This document shows, piece after piece, positions 1 through 10,428 of a stretch of 64,000 bases of DNA. The notes beneath the pieces are model-generated. The model was not told where the DNA came from and did no database searches. It saw only the letters and a program-made list of their open reading frames with translations. This DNA comes from Plicaturopsis crispa FD-325 SS-3 (Eukaryota > Basidiomycota > Agaricomycetes > Amylocorticiales > Amylocorticiaceae). Location: NCBI GenBank assembly GCA_000827205.1, contig KN832555.1:130247-194246 (forward strand), read 5' to 3'. Each line of letters starts with the position of its first letter. The stretch's first letter is position 1. A program made the position numbers and the translations under genes.

Positions 1-475
1 TGTACTTCGTCTTTTCTGTTAAGTAGTTATCATGTCTATAGTGACTCAATAAATCCGTTTGAAAGCGAATTGACTACATAGAAGGCATTAGAATACATGT
101 ATATTAGTGGGCTACAGAAGAAACCTAAGAGAAAGATGAAGAATTGATGAAATAGTCGAGCTCATCGTCGGCGACGACGAGCACGACGCGTCGGAACGAT
201 GACGCCGAAGCCGACGCGCGCGGGACGCGTTGAAGCCAAGTTGTGGCTCAGACTGATTGACGCGGCGACGGTTGTTGTCCCCGGTAGCCGGTATGTAAGG
301 ACTTGAGCCCATATCAATTACATGCATCAAGGGTCTTTCTCGTTTGGTAGCTACTGACAATTATCCAGCATTTATTGGGGCATGTGAGGTATAGGAATAT
401 TCTAGGCTAATAAGCCTGCCATTGGGGGGGGGGAATGGCAGGCTAGTTAGCCATACGTTACGTGTCACCCAGGTG
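1..475. mobile_element. Right end of an inverted-repeat DNA transposon, cut by the window start
   Basis: This resembles the arms of the element at 19466-22479. Both share an aaacctaag/aaaagatga block followed by gagctcatcgtc and CGA/CGG-rich trinucleotides (about 110-240 here). Both then have a subterminal palindrome, here formed by ggctaataagcctgccatt and its inverted partner around a G-run at 400-452. Both end in ..aggtg. The next bases, gtcttgtt (476-483), match the host promoter sequence of other A/B pairs (a gcgtcttgttc block), so they may be one half of an 8 bp target duplication. The left end is outside the window. No coding sequence is visible. Confidence 0.6.
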
Positions 476-868
476 GTCTTGTTCAAAATCTCCGCGTCTC
501 GCTTCCGCACTTGCGTCCTGCCTCGACTTCCCGGTGCCTCGACTTCTGCTGTTACTCGCGAATTAAACATTCACAGGTTCTCAGAATTGTACGGTAACTT
601 TTCATGGAAGCAGGCAAGAAGCAGGCGTCGCAGGCGGATTTTATTTCTTTTGGGATATAAAGATACAGTGTCCAGCACAGGATGTCCCTCAGAACTAAGC
701 AAGTTTTCTCAAACCTCTATCCACAACTTTCCTCCACATAGGTGCTATCCCCCGACAGAGTCGCGCGCTGGCTTCTGTTTACCATCCAGTGAGTCCAACA
801 ATCGACTATCTGCGCTCTTTGTTGAAACAGTTGGATAGACGCCGAAACGCCAAACTCATCGCGAAAAA

Positions 869-1650
869 ATGAGTTTGGGTTCTGATGTCTTCGGGTACAT
901 CGCAGGTGCTATCAGCATCGCAGTCACCCTCTACGCTATTGTCTACAGTCTACTACCCAACACCAAAGTCGCGAACCTTCTCAACCTTGTCGAAGAAACC
1001 GAAGCATTGTTCCAGCGCTTCAAGGATGAGGGCCTTTGCTTTCACAAAGACGAGTCATACTCTGCGTCGACGGTTGGTCGTTCACTGCATGAGTAAGTAC
1101 CTCATTCCCCTCAAACGGATGTCGTTGGCTTACGCAAATGCAAGGTGTCGATTAGAGGCAGACAAATATCGCGCCACCGCAATATGCTCGCCGTCGTTGA
1201 CAGACCAATGCCGCCTGTTCTTCAGCTTAAGGAGGCCGATCTCAGAGTGCTCCGCGATAGTCACGGAGCTTCGTCGAATCATTGTGGTGAGTCTGACCCG
1301 AAATACCCTACAGAGGTAGCCTGATGAGTTTGCTCCAGACAGATACTGAACGGGCAAGAGCGCGTTTGAAAGAATCGGGACAACTTCGAAATGTTGACGA
1401 GTGCCACTCAGCTGCACCTCCCAGTCAGCGCGGCAACACTTGGACGAGCGCGATGACGCTCGTTGCCGAACCCCCCAAGGACAAGTATCCCACCGCAGAA
1501 ACAGAGAAAACCGCCCACTACTCCTCCTCGACCCTTCCGTTGCCCGCCTGCACCCCGACTCGTAAACGGTCGCTCCCCGTTCGCGCCCTCCGCTCATGTC
1601 GCATCTTGATCCCGAAATCGTGGCGACGGCGATGGCCAAAGAACTACTAG
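869..1650 (+). CDS. Family A membrane protein A1 (short form)
   Basis: Family A is not a family I recognise. Exons are 869-1092, 1145-1286 and 1339-1650, giving 225 aa, with phases 2 and 0 at the two introns. Residues about 8-28 form one hydrophobic helix (FGYIAGAISIAVTLYAIVYS), followed by an amphipathic, probably coiled-coil stretch (..LLNLVEETEALFQRF). Exon 2 is a second helical segment ending ..LRRIIV. The tail is rich in Ser/Pro and ends basic (WRRRWPKNY). Compared with A2-A5, the exon that starts with the WTPP motif is missing, and exon 3 runs straight into the last exon in frame. A 42 bp intron in the 5' leader (789-830) is likely. The start is the conserved MSLGSD. The gene lies tail-to-tail with kinase fragment B1. 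Confidence 0.7.
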
Positions 1651-2146
1651 GCGGAATCCATCTCTCGGACGACACTGACCTACTGGCAGACGATATCCTC
1701 GATTTGGTAGTGCATACCCCTTCCTTCGCTGGACCCGCTCAAGGGTAACATGACTGGTACGCTGGCCGTCTACGCCTGCGGGTACACGAGAGGTTACCAC
1801 CTCACCGCGCAACTTGGCCTATGCATCAAGGACGAGCTTACCCAAGACCCGGCGTCGACGCAAAGCGCGAAGCGCGAAGCCAGGACGGATTTCCTAGCAT
1901 CGGACACTGGCGGCACATCTGTATCCTTCACCCCCAATGCTGTACTTGCGCACCACCTATCTGTAGTCCCTGCGAACTGTTATCTCAAAGCATGTATTTT
2001 TATCAAGGAGGAACGCAGGAGCCCGTTGTTGTATATATCTATAATATTAATGTTATTGAATTGGAGCACCAACTCGGATGGCAGCACTCAGTCTGCGATC
2101 CCGCAAAGACTCGACCGTCAGCCTTTAAATAAGTACAGAAATGCCG

Positions 2147-2515
2147 TTACTCAACGCGGCGCACAATGCTATTCATCGCAGCAACCGCGTCGCGCACCAC
2201 GCGCATGGGGAAAGTTTCGTGCACGGGGCGGAGCCGCCGCCGCATACGCGCAGGGTCCAGCTGTCCCCGTATACGACGGAACAGCGCGACCGCGTCTGCG
2301 GCAGACGGGCGGCGGCTCGGCTCCTGGTCGGTCATGGCAGCAACAAGGGGCTGGAGGAACTCGAGGCCCGTGAATTTCTGGTATGGACCGCATACATGTC
2401 AGCGCGGCGGAACGGGTATGCAAGTGAGGAAGTGAGCGTTACCTGGCACAGCGCCCGACGGTACACGCAGCCGAGCGTGTACACGTCCGTCTTGTACGCG
2501 TCGTAATGAACAAGG
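2147..2515 (-). pseudogene. Family B kinase-like gene B1, 3' fragment
   Basis: Only the end of a family B gene remains. The last exon encodes a segment starting MTDQEPSRRPSAADAVALF and ending VNSIVRRVE-like, preceded (in minus order) by the exon piece YDAYKTDVYTLGCVYRRALCQ. Upstream of that piece, homology to family B stops abruptly near 2515 and changes to spacer sequence like that found between tandem B genes. The catalytic exons are absent. It belongs to the subtype with MRRRLRPVHE near the C terminus (shared with B3, B5, B10, B13). It is tail-to-tail with A1. Confidence 0.75.
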
Positions 2516-3105
2516 CAGTGCATTCTGAACAAAGCGTCCTTGTATTTGGTGGTCGATTTCTTCCCAGCGCAGTCGTCTGAGCAGAGAATATCACCGTGTG
2601 TCATCAGCGTCAAAAACGATGGAAAAAAACACGCCGGAAAGGCAGTCTCACAAGGAGTTCTTGTATTTTACGCGACGTCGTTCTCTGCAGACCGCACGGC
2701 TGGCGTTGTTTTCCTGTCGTCCCCCGCGTTGTCCCCATATCCACAGGCGAGCGGCGTTGCTTCGGTCTTCAAGGTAAAAAACTAGGTTTTGCAGTCGATT
2801 AATATCTGGTCCGAGGAGTATTATACAGAATTTCGTTCAGAAACAGGGCTATCCCTCCAATTTGCAAGTCAGATCTAGCGAGTCGATTCGATACAATTCC
2901 TGGCACGATAACGTCCGTGAGAAATGTATCAGCATAGTCCATGGTTGACGGTGGGCGAGAGTTGCTCACCATGATTAGGACATCCAATAATGATGTTGAG
3001 GAAGTTGCAACCTAGAATATGTTCTCGGACTGTTGGCGTATGTCAAGACGTGTACCAGGAGCGTTATACAGTAAACTCACCAAAAAAGGGCGTCGCGTAG
3101 CTTTG
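2516..3105. repeat. Array spacer repeat, inverted relative to the + strand tandem spacers
   Basis: I see no gene here. The stretch matches, in reverse orientation, the 650-740 bp spacers that follow B6, B8, B9, B11 and B12. Shared marks include the block with a ccatggttgacggtg core (compare ccgtcgaccatgg near 26360), ctgtatcgaatcga-like sequence, and the ..cgctttgttc / ..tgtatttggt blocks. It shows that spacer and gene move together when the array rearranges. Confidence 0.55.
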
Positions 3106-4462
3106 TCACTGCTGCCCGACGAAGCGGATGATGCTGTTGATCCCGCCCTTCGCCGCCGCTACTGTGTCGCGCACAACGCGTACGGGTAAGATCTCGTCGA
3201 CCGGGTGCAGCGGCCAGTGCAGACTTGCGGGGCCCAGTTGCGCCTGTATGCGGCGAAAGTGTTCAAGCGCCTCCGCGGCGGTTGGGCGGCGGCTGGGCTC
3301 CTGGTCCGCCATGGCGGAGATGAGCGGCAGTAGGAAGTCAAGACCTGTGAATTTCTAGCGTGCGGTCGTGTCAGATTGGTAGATTTGGGTGATACAGAGA
3401 GAGGAATGCTTACCTCGTATAGCTCCTTTCGATATAGGCAGCCGAGGATATAAATGTCCGTCTTGTAGGCGTCATACGGGGCGTCGACCAGCAGCTCAGG
3501 GACGGTTTTTTCCTGCGGCATCCCCCCGCTAGTACGTATAATGTGGGATTCGCCCTCAGAAAAATGAATGGAGAGTCCATAATCAATGAAGTAATATCGG
3601 ACATGATGGTCAATCCGCGATAGCGGTGCTGGAATTTGGGTAAATGAATCCAGTGCGCAGCTACGTCTCAGCGGATGCCAACCCTGTGGGTAAATCTGCG
3701 AAGCGTCCATCATGATGTTGAGCTTAGCACAGTCGCTGTAGGAGCGCGTTAGCTGCGAATGGGATTCGGACAGATACGCTCGACTCACAGATGTGCCACA
3801 TGTTGCTCGTGCATAAATAACAAGCCCTAGCAGAACGTGAATACTGTCAAACGGGGGGATAGAGAGGGCGCGTGAACCTACTTCCAGCGTCTGACCCATG
3901 AAGTCTACGAGTTCACCGACAGTTGCAAATTTTGGGTCATCAAACGGCCGCAAATTAGGCATGACGAGGTATGTTCTTCCTGGTTTGTCCGGGTCGGAGA
4001 ACACATCAAGGATGGGTACACAGTGGTTGGAAGGATTGCACCGCAGTGTAGACGACGATAGAAATTTCGCGATCTCGACTTCGTCGGATACGCGGTCGAT
4101 GCGTTTAATGGCAACGCGTAAGCCGTCGTCACGCGTGGCATCTATGATGTTGTGTCTCTACCCAGAGAAGTCAGGAAAGTAGTAAACGTGGGGGACACAC
4201 AGCCACTTACAAGGGGTCGAATGGAGTCTTCGCACCAGTACGGATCGATATTGGTACCCACCCAAGAAGGTTTCCACTCGGCCTCATAACGGGGGCGGAG
4301 ACGATAGCCACGCCGCCGAAGAGTCGGATGCAGATCCCGCCATATCTTCTCGATAGGAATTAAATCCCATCGACCGTTCTTGGTATCTTTCAGGTACTTC
4401 TCTACCTTTTCTGGAGGTACCCTCGTCCACCAAGGCCATCGGCGAGCGATATCTTCGTTCAT
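3106..4462 (-). CDS. Family B atypical protein kinase B2
   Basis: Exons (minus order) 4211-4462, 3882-4157, 3789-3826, 3414-3735 and 3106-3354 give 378 aa with all phases consistent. The protein has a conserved N-terminal block (WWTRV.., WRDLHPTLRRRGYRLRPRY, PSWVGTNIDPYWCEDSI), then a kinase fold. Visible kinase elements are the VAIKR lysine, an alpha-C-like EVEIAKF, a hinge-like YLVMPNLRPFDDP, a catalytic loop HLDCAKLN (Arg of HRD replaced by Leu, Asp and Asn kept), a metal-binding DYG, and VPEL..YDAYKTDIYILG matching the APE and helix-F region. There is no clear glycine-rich loop. No signal peptide or membrane helix is seen. It is head-to-head with A2. It may be an active but divergent kinase or a pseudokinase. 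Confidence 0.82.
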
Positions 4463-5062
4463 GTGATACTATTCGAGGAAGCTGTGCTAGATCGGACAAG
4501 ACAACAATTGCGTAGGAAAATTGTGGGAAGTGGACGGGATTTGCGACGACACGATGGGGGCTCAGAGAGTCGCCGTTAGATTCGCGCCAAGTTCTTAGGG
4601 CATTGCGAGTACAAGGGCCACCGGTTGAGGGCAACGTTGTAGGCGACAGTAGGCCCATGAATTCCTTCCACGTGGTTGTCAAAGAAACCGCGTCTTGTTC
4701 AGAATCGCCGCGTCTTCGCTTGCGTCCTTCCTCGACTTCTGCTGTTACACGCGAATTGAACGTTCACAGCTTCTTAGAACTGACCGAGAACTTTGCATAG
4801 AAGCAGGCGTCGCAGACGGACTTTCTGTCTCTTTTGTGATATAAGGATCTAGTGTCAAGCCCAAGATGCCGCTGAGAACTTGGAACGCTCGCAACCTCTA
4901 TTCGCAACTTTCCTCCCCGGCTCCTCATAGGTGGTCGTATCTCTACAAAGTCACCAGCTAACTTCTGTATATTCTCGAGTGAGGTTCCCGACGTCATATC
5001 TATCTGTGTTCGCTGCTAACATGGTTGAATAGGCACCGTAACGCCCCAAACTCAGCGTAAAA
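4463..5062. promoter_or_regulatory. Shared bidirectional promoter between B2 and A2
   Basis: The 600 bp between two divergent start codons is conserved at the other head-to-head pairs (13264-13856 and 28162-28779, and around the transposon at 19131-22773). On the B side it carries the block ccaccggttgagggcaacgt followed by gtaggcgac. In the middle is a gcgtcttg / gacgcgg block. On the A side is a gatataaggat TATA-like motif (about 4840) followed by agtgtcaagcc.. The A transcript probably has a leader intron ending ttgaatag near 5032. Promoter activity is inferred from position and conservation only. Confidence 0.6.
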
Positions 5063-6207
5063 ATGAGTTTGGGGTCTGACACCTTCGGTTATGTCGCAGG
5101 TGCCATCAGCATCCTAGTCACCCTCTATTTTGCGATCGATAGCCTACTGCCCAAAACCCAGTTCAAGTACCTGCTCGAGATTCTTGAGGATACCGAATAT
5201 TTGTTTCATCGCTTCATCAAAGAGGGTCTCCTAGACCCGAATGACTCGACCATGTCGGGCATTCAAGCTGGGTTGTACGGGTAAGTGCATTGCTCCCTTT
5301 CCTCGCATGTTCTTCGTACTCATACAGCTACCAGTTATCGCTCAAGGACAGAAGACCTTCGCGTTGACGCATTGAAGGCGCCTTCGTTTACGACACAATG
5401 CTCCCTGATATTCAGCGTATCATCGTTGATCTCTAAGGTCACGGATGAGACCACTGAGCTTCGAGGAATTATTCTGGTGGGTCTGACTCGCGAAAATCAG
5501 CAAAATTAATCTGATTATGTTGTTATAGACAACGAGTCAAGAGCAAAGGAAGCGTTTGCGTAACATGGGGAAGCTCCAAAGCTGTAACGAGGGCGGCTCC
5601 ATGGCACGCGCCGTCCAGCACAACTGCAATGATCAGCGAACGGACTCGGCTCACGGTGAGTGATTGATTACCTCCATACAATCATAAGTGTATACTCATG
5701 GTTTCCCAGCCGTAACTTCCCCACTCTCGGCCGAAACTTTGTGGACACCCCCGCCCCTTCTCGTGGCCGAGCTGCACTCTGAGGATGATATCAAGCTTCA
5801 TGCGAGACTCCACCGGGGTCCGCTGCGTCGCTCGCACACCTGTCCCAACCTGCACCTCGAAGCTCTTTCAACCGCCAACACTGTATCCTTAAATCGCACC
5901 CGTGAGTCTTCTAACGACGCCTCCCTCTTGTCTGTCATACTCATTTCGAATCATAGCAACCCCCCGCGAAGGCAGCACTCACGTTCGCGAGACGTCTGGC
6001 GTATCGACCGCGATGACGCTCGTTGCAGAACCCCCCAAGGACAAGTATCCCACCTTAGAAACGGAGAAAACCGCCCACTACTCGTCCTCGACCCTTCCGC
6101 TTCCCAACTGCACCCCGACTCGTAAACGGTCGCTCCCCGTCCGCGCCCTCCACTCATGCCGCATCTTGATCCCGAAAGCGCTGCGACGGCGGTGGCGACA
6201 GAACTAG
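5063..6207 (+). CDS. Family A membrane protein A2
   Basis: Five exons, 5063-5280, 5335-5476, 5529-5655, 5710-5901 and 5957-6207, add to 930 nt (309 aa) with consistent phases 2,0,1,1. Residues 8-28 form a transmembrane helix (FGYVAGAISILVTLYFAIDS), then an acidic helix LLEILEDTEYLFHRF. Exon 2 encodes LRVDALKAPSF..FSVSS..LRGIIL, probably another helix. Exon 4 has the family block LWTPPPLLVAELHSED..LHARLHRGPLRRSHTCPNLHLEA. Exon 5 has VRETSGVSTAMTLVAEPP and a basic end (LRRRWRQN). I recognise no known domain. The layout suggests a membrane anchor with a long tail on one side. It is head-to-head with B2 and tail-to-tail with B3. Confidence 0.78.
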
Positions 6208-6676
6208 GCCGCATCCATCTCCCGGACGACACTGACCTACTGGCAGACGATATCCTGAATTTGGTAGCCTATAATTCTTCCTTCGCCGGACTCGCTCAAT
6301 GGTACTCTGGCCATCTACGCCCGCGGTCCCCCGCGAGCTCTACCTCACCGCGCGACTTGGCCTACACATCCAGGACGAGCGTACTCAAGGTCCGGCGTCG
6401 ACGCGAAGGGCGAAGCCGGGACTGGTCTCCTGGATTCGGACACTGGCGGCGCATCTGTATTCTCCCCCCACAATGTTGTACTCGCGCACCACATATCTCT
6501 GGTTCCTGCGAACTGTTCATCTCAATCATGTATTTTTACCAAGGAGGAACGCAGGAGTTCACTGTTGTATATATCTATAATGTTATTGAATTGGAGCATT
6601 ATCTCGGATGACAGCACTCAGTCTGCGATCCCACAAAGACTCGACCGTCAGCCTTTAAATAAGTACAGAAATGCCG

Positions 6677-8040
6677 TTACTCAACGCGGCGCACGATGCT
6701 GTTCACCGCCGCAACCGCGTCGCGCACCACGCGCACAGGGAAAGTCTCGTGCACGGGGCGGAGCCGACGCCGCATACGCGCAGGATCCAGCTGCGTCCGT
6801 ATGCGACGGAGCAGCGCGACGGCGTCTGCCGCAGACGGGCGGCGGCTCGGCTCCTGGTCGGTCATGGCAGAAACGAGGGGCTGGAGGAACTCAAGGCCCG
6901 TGAATTTCTGATGTCGAGGACATGTCAGCCCACTGCTAGTGAGACGAGGATGGATGTGAAGGAGTGGGCTTTACCTGGCAGAGCGCCCTGCGGTACACGC
7001 AGCCGAGGGTGTACACGTCCACCTTGTACGCGTCGTACGGGGCGTCGATCAACAGCTCGGGCACGGTCTTCTCCTGGCAACTCGTGCATCGCTTGGATGT
7101 GGACGGAGACTCGCCCGCGGCAAACTGGACGGAGTGTCTGAAGTCTATGAAGTAGTACCGGACAGGGCGGTCTATGCGCGATGGCGGTGCTGGAAGCTCT
7201 GTGAGCGCGTCTGGTGCGCGGTGGCGTCTCTGGGGGTGCCAGCCCTGGGGGTAGAGCGCCGTAGCGTCCATCATGATGTTGAATCTTGCACAGTCGCTGA
7301 TGGAGTGCGCGTTAGCCATGGCTGGCCATTTAGTGAGATGATGTCGACTTACAGGTGTGCGACATTGTGTTCATGCATGGATAACAATCCCTGAAAAGCC
7401 GTAGTATTCACCAATCAAGTTCATATGAGTGATTTGGAGTGTGCGCCAACGTACCTGAAGCGTCTGCTCGACAAAGTCAGCAGCTTCACCGACATATGCG
7501 AATTCTGGCTCGTCGAAGGGCCGGAGATTCGGCATAACGAGATACTGTTGGCCTTGCGTGACAGGGTCGGAGAACACGTCCAGAATCGGGACATAGTGAT
7601 TGAAAGGATCCTGTCGTAGTTCAGGAGACGACAGGAATTTCGCGATCTCCAGCTCGTCAGACGCACGGTCAACGCGTTTAATCGCGACGGATAACCCGTC
7701 TGAGTCGCGAGTGGCGTCTATGACATTGCCCGTCTGTTGAACAGCGCTCAGAAAAACACTAGGCAGTGTAGATTGAAATTTCACGAACGAGAAGTTTAAT
7801 GGAGTCCTCACACCAGTAAGGATCGATGTTAGTCCCCACCCACGACGGTTTCCACTCCGCATTGTAGCGGGGACGGAGGCGGTATCCGTGCTGTCGAAGG
7901 ATGGGCTGGAGATCCCGCCACACTTTCTCGGCGGGCGTCAAGTCGTAGCGACCGTTCTGGGTTTTGCGTAGATGTATGTGCGCCATCTCTTGAGCGACTC
8001 TCGTCCACCGCGGATATCGACGCGCGGCGTTCTCGTTCAT
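6677..8040 (-). CDS. Family B atypical protein kinase B3
   Basis: Exons (minus order) 7789-8040, 7455-7733, 7353-7390, 6975-7296 and 6677-6907 give 373 aa, in frame throughout. The N-terminal family block, VAIKRV lysine, HYVPILDVF, YLVMPNLRPFDEP and the HLDCARFN catalytic loop are present. The metal-binding motif reads DFR (YYFIDFRHS), so the Gly of DFG is Arg, which may impair activity. The donor of intron 1 is gttcgt. The C terminus is the MRRRLRPVHE subtype ending VNSIVRRVE, unlike B2. Exon 4 contains a Ser/Cys-rich insert (STSKRCTSC) where other copies have IIRTRGG. It is tail-to-tail with A2, 469 bp apart. Confidence 0.8.
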
Positions 8041-8509
8041 CCTGTGGTCGTGTGTGGACTCGGTGAGGGAATAGAATGACTCACGGGATCGAGATAGCAG
8101 GCGAACTATATTGGAGAGAACAAGATGGTTAATTTCAAGGATGACGCTGCCCGTTAAAGTGCGGCAGTCTCTTTATGTTGTTCTGGGGACAACAAGACGT
8201 CAGTAGTGGGCGAAACACAAGGCAAACGTAACATCGCTGATGTTGTACTTGCAGGACCCCGCCACAATTTATATAAGTGGCTCTTAGTAGCAGCGTCCGT
8301 CTGTCGGTATGTTATCATAGGGGACAAAAAGTGGCGCTATGAAGCGTAAAGAACCGTAACATTAACTCAGCACATACCACAGCATACGAGCTTTAACAGC
8401 GGCTCACCGAAGAAGACGTCCAATCACGATGACTAGATACAGCGTAAAGCACTGTGCATGCTTATCAAAACGCGCACGCAGAACATCCGCTAGTTCCACA
8501 CGTGAAGCA

Positions 8510-8890
8510 GACCCATTTCTAGCGTTTGTACATCGCCGGCAGATTTGAATCCGGGTTCCAGCTTTCGACGCGTTCAATGGCGACACGTAACTCATCGTCG
8601 CGAGTGGCGTCTATTTATCGTTTACCTATAATGGAGAGGTCAGAAACATAGGATACATGGTTGCAGTATTCCGCGGCTACTTACATCGGGTAAATGTCGG
8701 TGTCCACCCACAATAGTCTTCGCCCCGCGTCGTAATGGGGGCGCAGGCGATAGCCGCGCTCTCAAGGAGGAGGGTGCAGATCGCGCTATAGCCTCTCGAC
8801 GGGCAGTAGATCACAGCGACCGTTCTTTGTATGTTCGTCATATTCCTGTGCCCTTTCGGCGGAGACCCTTGTCCATCAAAGCCAACGCCG
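8510..8890 (-). pseudogene. Family B kinase-like relic B4
   Basis: The minus strand reads recognisable but decayed pieces of exon 1 and the start of exon 2 of family B: a WTRVSAERAQ-like start, NGRCDLLPVERL, RGYRLRPHYDAG, then ATRDDELRVAIERVES. Stops and substitutions interrupt it, the intron 1 donor region is altered, and the lysine of VAIK reads Glu. Later exons are absent. It is an old relic compared with the other fragments. Confidence 0.6.
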
Positions 8891-9393
8891 ACTCGAAGCG
8901 GGCTCTACAGCCATGGCATGGTTCTGCGTGTTGAAGTCATTTTCAGTCACGTTTGTATAAGGGGAGAATACCGGACGAGGTGACCGAGCGTCCATGGCAG
9001 CAAACTCAATATATAGAGCACGATGAACGAGCCGAGGGGTTCTGTGCAGCGCCAGTTTGTGGCGCAAACACGAACGGGCTTGTACGCAATCTCGTATTCG
9101 GCAGCCGCCTTAGTATCGTGAAGGCCCTTGCGTTGCCTGCCACGATTCCCGGGTGTGCCGAAGGCTTCCTATCGTGGAATTCGCACCTGTGTCCGACTAC
9201 GAGTGGGTCAGTATCATGCTGACACCAACACTTCACGGTCTTCTGGTCAATGTACACAATTCAATACTTCATCCAGACGCGACGCTGTATTTACAAATAG
9301 GAAAGTCCGAACCGAATCACAGCCGCGACGTGCTCAACGATGGACTTGTCGATTTGAGCGTGGACGCCGGTACGGGAGGGACGACGAAGGCGC
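8891..9393. other. Intergenic, no gene seen
   Basis: Neither strand has a reading frame with splice structure or similarity that I recognise. It separates kinase relic B4 from the 3' end of the glutaredoxin gene and probably holds that gene's 3' untranslated region. Confidence 0.5.
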
Positions 9394-10021
9394 TTACGCG
9401 TTGACGAGGGCAGAGAGCTCGCCCTTGCTGTTGAGCGCAACGACGGTGTCGGAGCCTGGTGTAGATCGGTAAGCAATTGATCCAAATGGTGATGCGTTCA
9501 TCCATACCTCCGACGTGCTTCTGGTTTACAAAGACGTTGGGAACGCTGCGCTGGCCCGTCTTCTCTTGGAGGTAGTCCTGGATGGCACTGCCCTCGTCGA
9601 TCTCATCAAGCCTTTCGTTTGCCTCTGCGTCAGCTACATCGTTGGAGTTACGAGGGAGAGAAAAAGACGCACTCGAGGACTTTCACAGGCACACCGGGAA
9701 ACTCTGACGCAAAGAGCGATTTAGCACGCTTGCAGTACGGGCAGTAGCTCTTGCTGAAGATCGTGATCTTGCTCTCCGCAATGGCGGACTATATCAACCG
9801 CACTCTGTCAGTTCTCGTCCGATTCCCCTCGCGAAAAAGGCACTGACCTCGACGGTATCTTTGACGGCCATTAGGTATCGTTGTGCGGAGGATGGGCCTG
9901 TAGACGAGGATGCCACGGGTGAAGACGAGGTAAACAGGGTGCGGTTGTGGTGGTAAGAGGGAAAGATGGGGCGGTGGACTCGAGGGAGTGCGGTCGTATA
10001 TAAGCGGGCGCGGGAGAGCAT
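9394..10021 (-). CDS. Dithiol glutaredoxin, probably mitochondrial and cytosolic
   Basis: Exons (minus order) 9848-10021, 9673-9788, 9508-9611 and 9394-9455 give 151 aa with consistent phases. The core shows the ITIFSKSYCPYCKRAKSLF active site (CPYC), VLELDEIDEGSAIQDYL, the TVP-like loop SVPNVFVNQKHVGG, and GSDTVVALNSKGEL, which are the glutathione-binding marks of class I glutaredoxins. It reduces protein disulfides and glutathione adducts using GSH. An in-frame second ATG at 9871 (MAVKDTVE) would give the cytosolic core. The longer start adds 50 residues rich in Arg, Ser and Thr with few acids, like a mitochondrial presequence. Yeast GRX2 is known to use two starts this way. This is a single-copy host gene inside the A/B array. 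Confidence 0.9.
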
Positions 10022-10428
10022 CGATGCGGAGGTCTTTCCATATGGACTCCGTTTTCTCGACAATCGCGTCATCACTAAGGCTGCCACGTGAGATGCGATC
10101 TGTAAGCGAGTTGATCCTTGTTTGGATCCCAAGCTCTTGCGCTACTCAACGCCACTTTTTATCCGTCATGGCAACAAACGGACTTTGACACTCAATTGTA
10201 CTTTCAGAAGTCGTGGCGGCGATACTACACAAGAGATGTTTTCCTGCCTTGTTTCTTTCCGAACGCTGATGCTTTCTTGTTCTCAGTGGAATATAAAAAG
10301 ATGACCAAAAATTGCTGCGAACGGCATCGAGACTCGAGAGTTTCCATCGCCGCATCTCCTCAGATACAGTCTGCTGTCTGAACTAGTAAGCTCTTGATCT
10401 CCCTTACCTATATCATACACAACGTAGG

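Noticed and set aside
869-1092. Calling family A a HeLo or MLKL-type domain
   Set aside because: A membrane helix near the N terminus and following helices are suggestive, but no diagnostic motif is visible, so it stays a hypothesis.
1130-1675. 181-codon minus-strand frame over A1
   Set aside because: Antisense to A1 exons; the corresponding frame is not kept in A2-A5.
6156-6611. Continuation of A2 in a second frame (starting MPHLDPES)
   Set aside because: It overlaps the end of the conserved last-exon frame and is broken differently in each A copy; it is probably 3' untranslated sequence or a lost extension.
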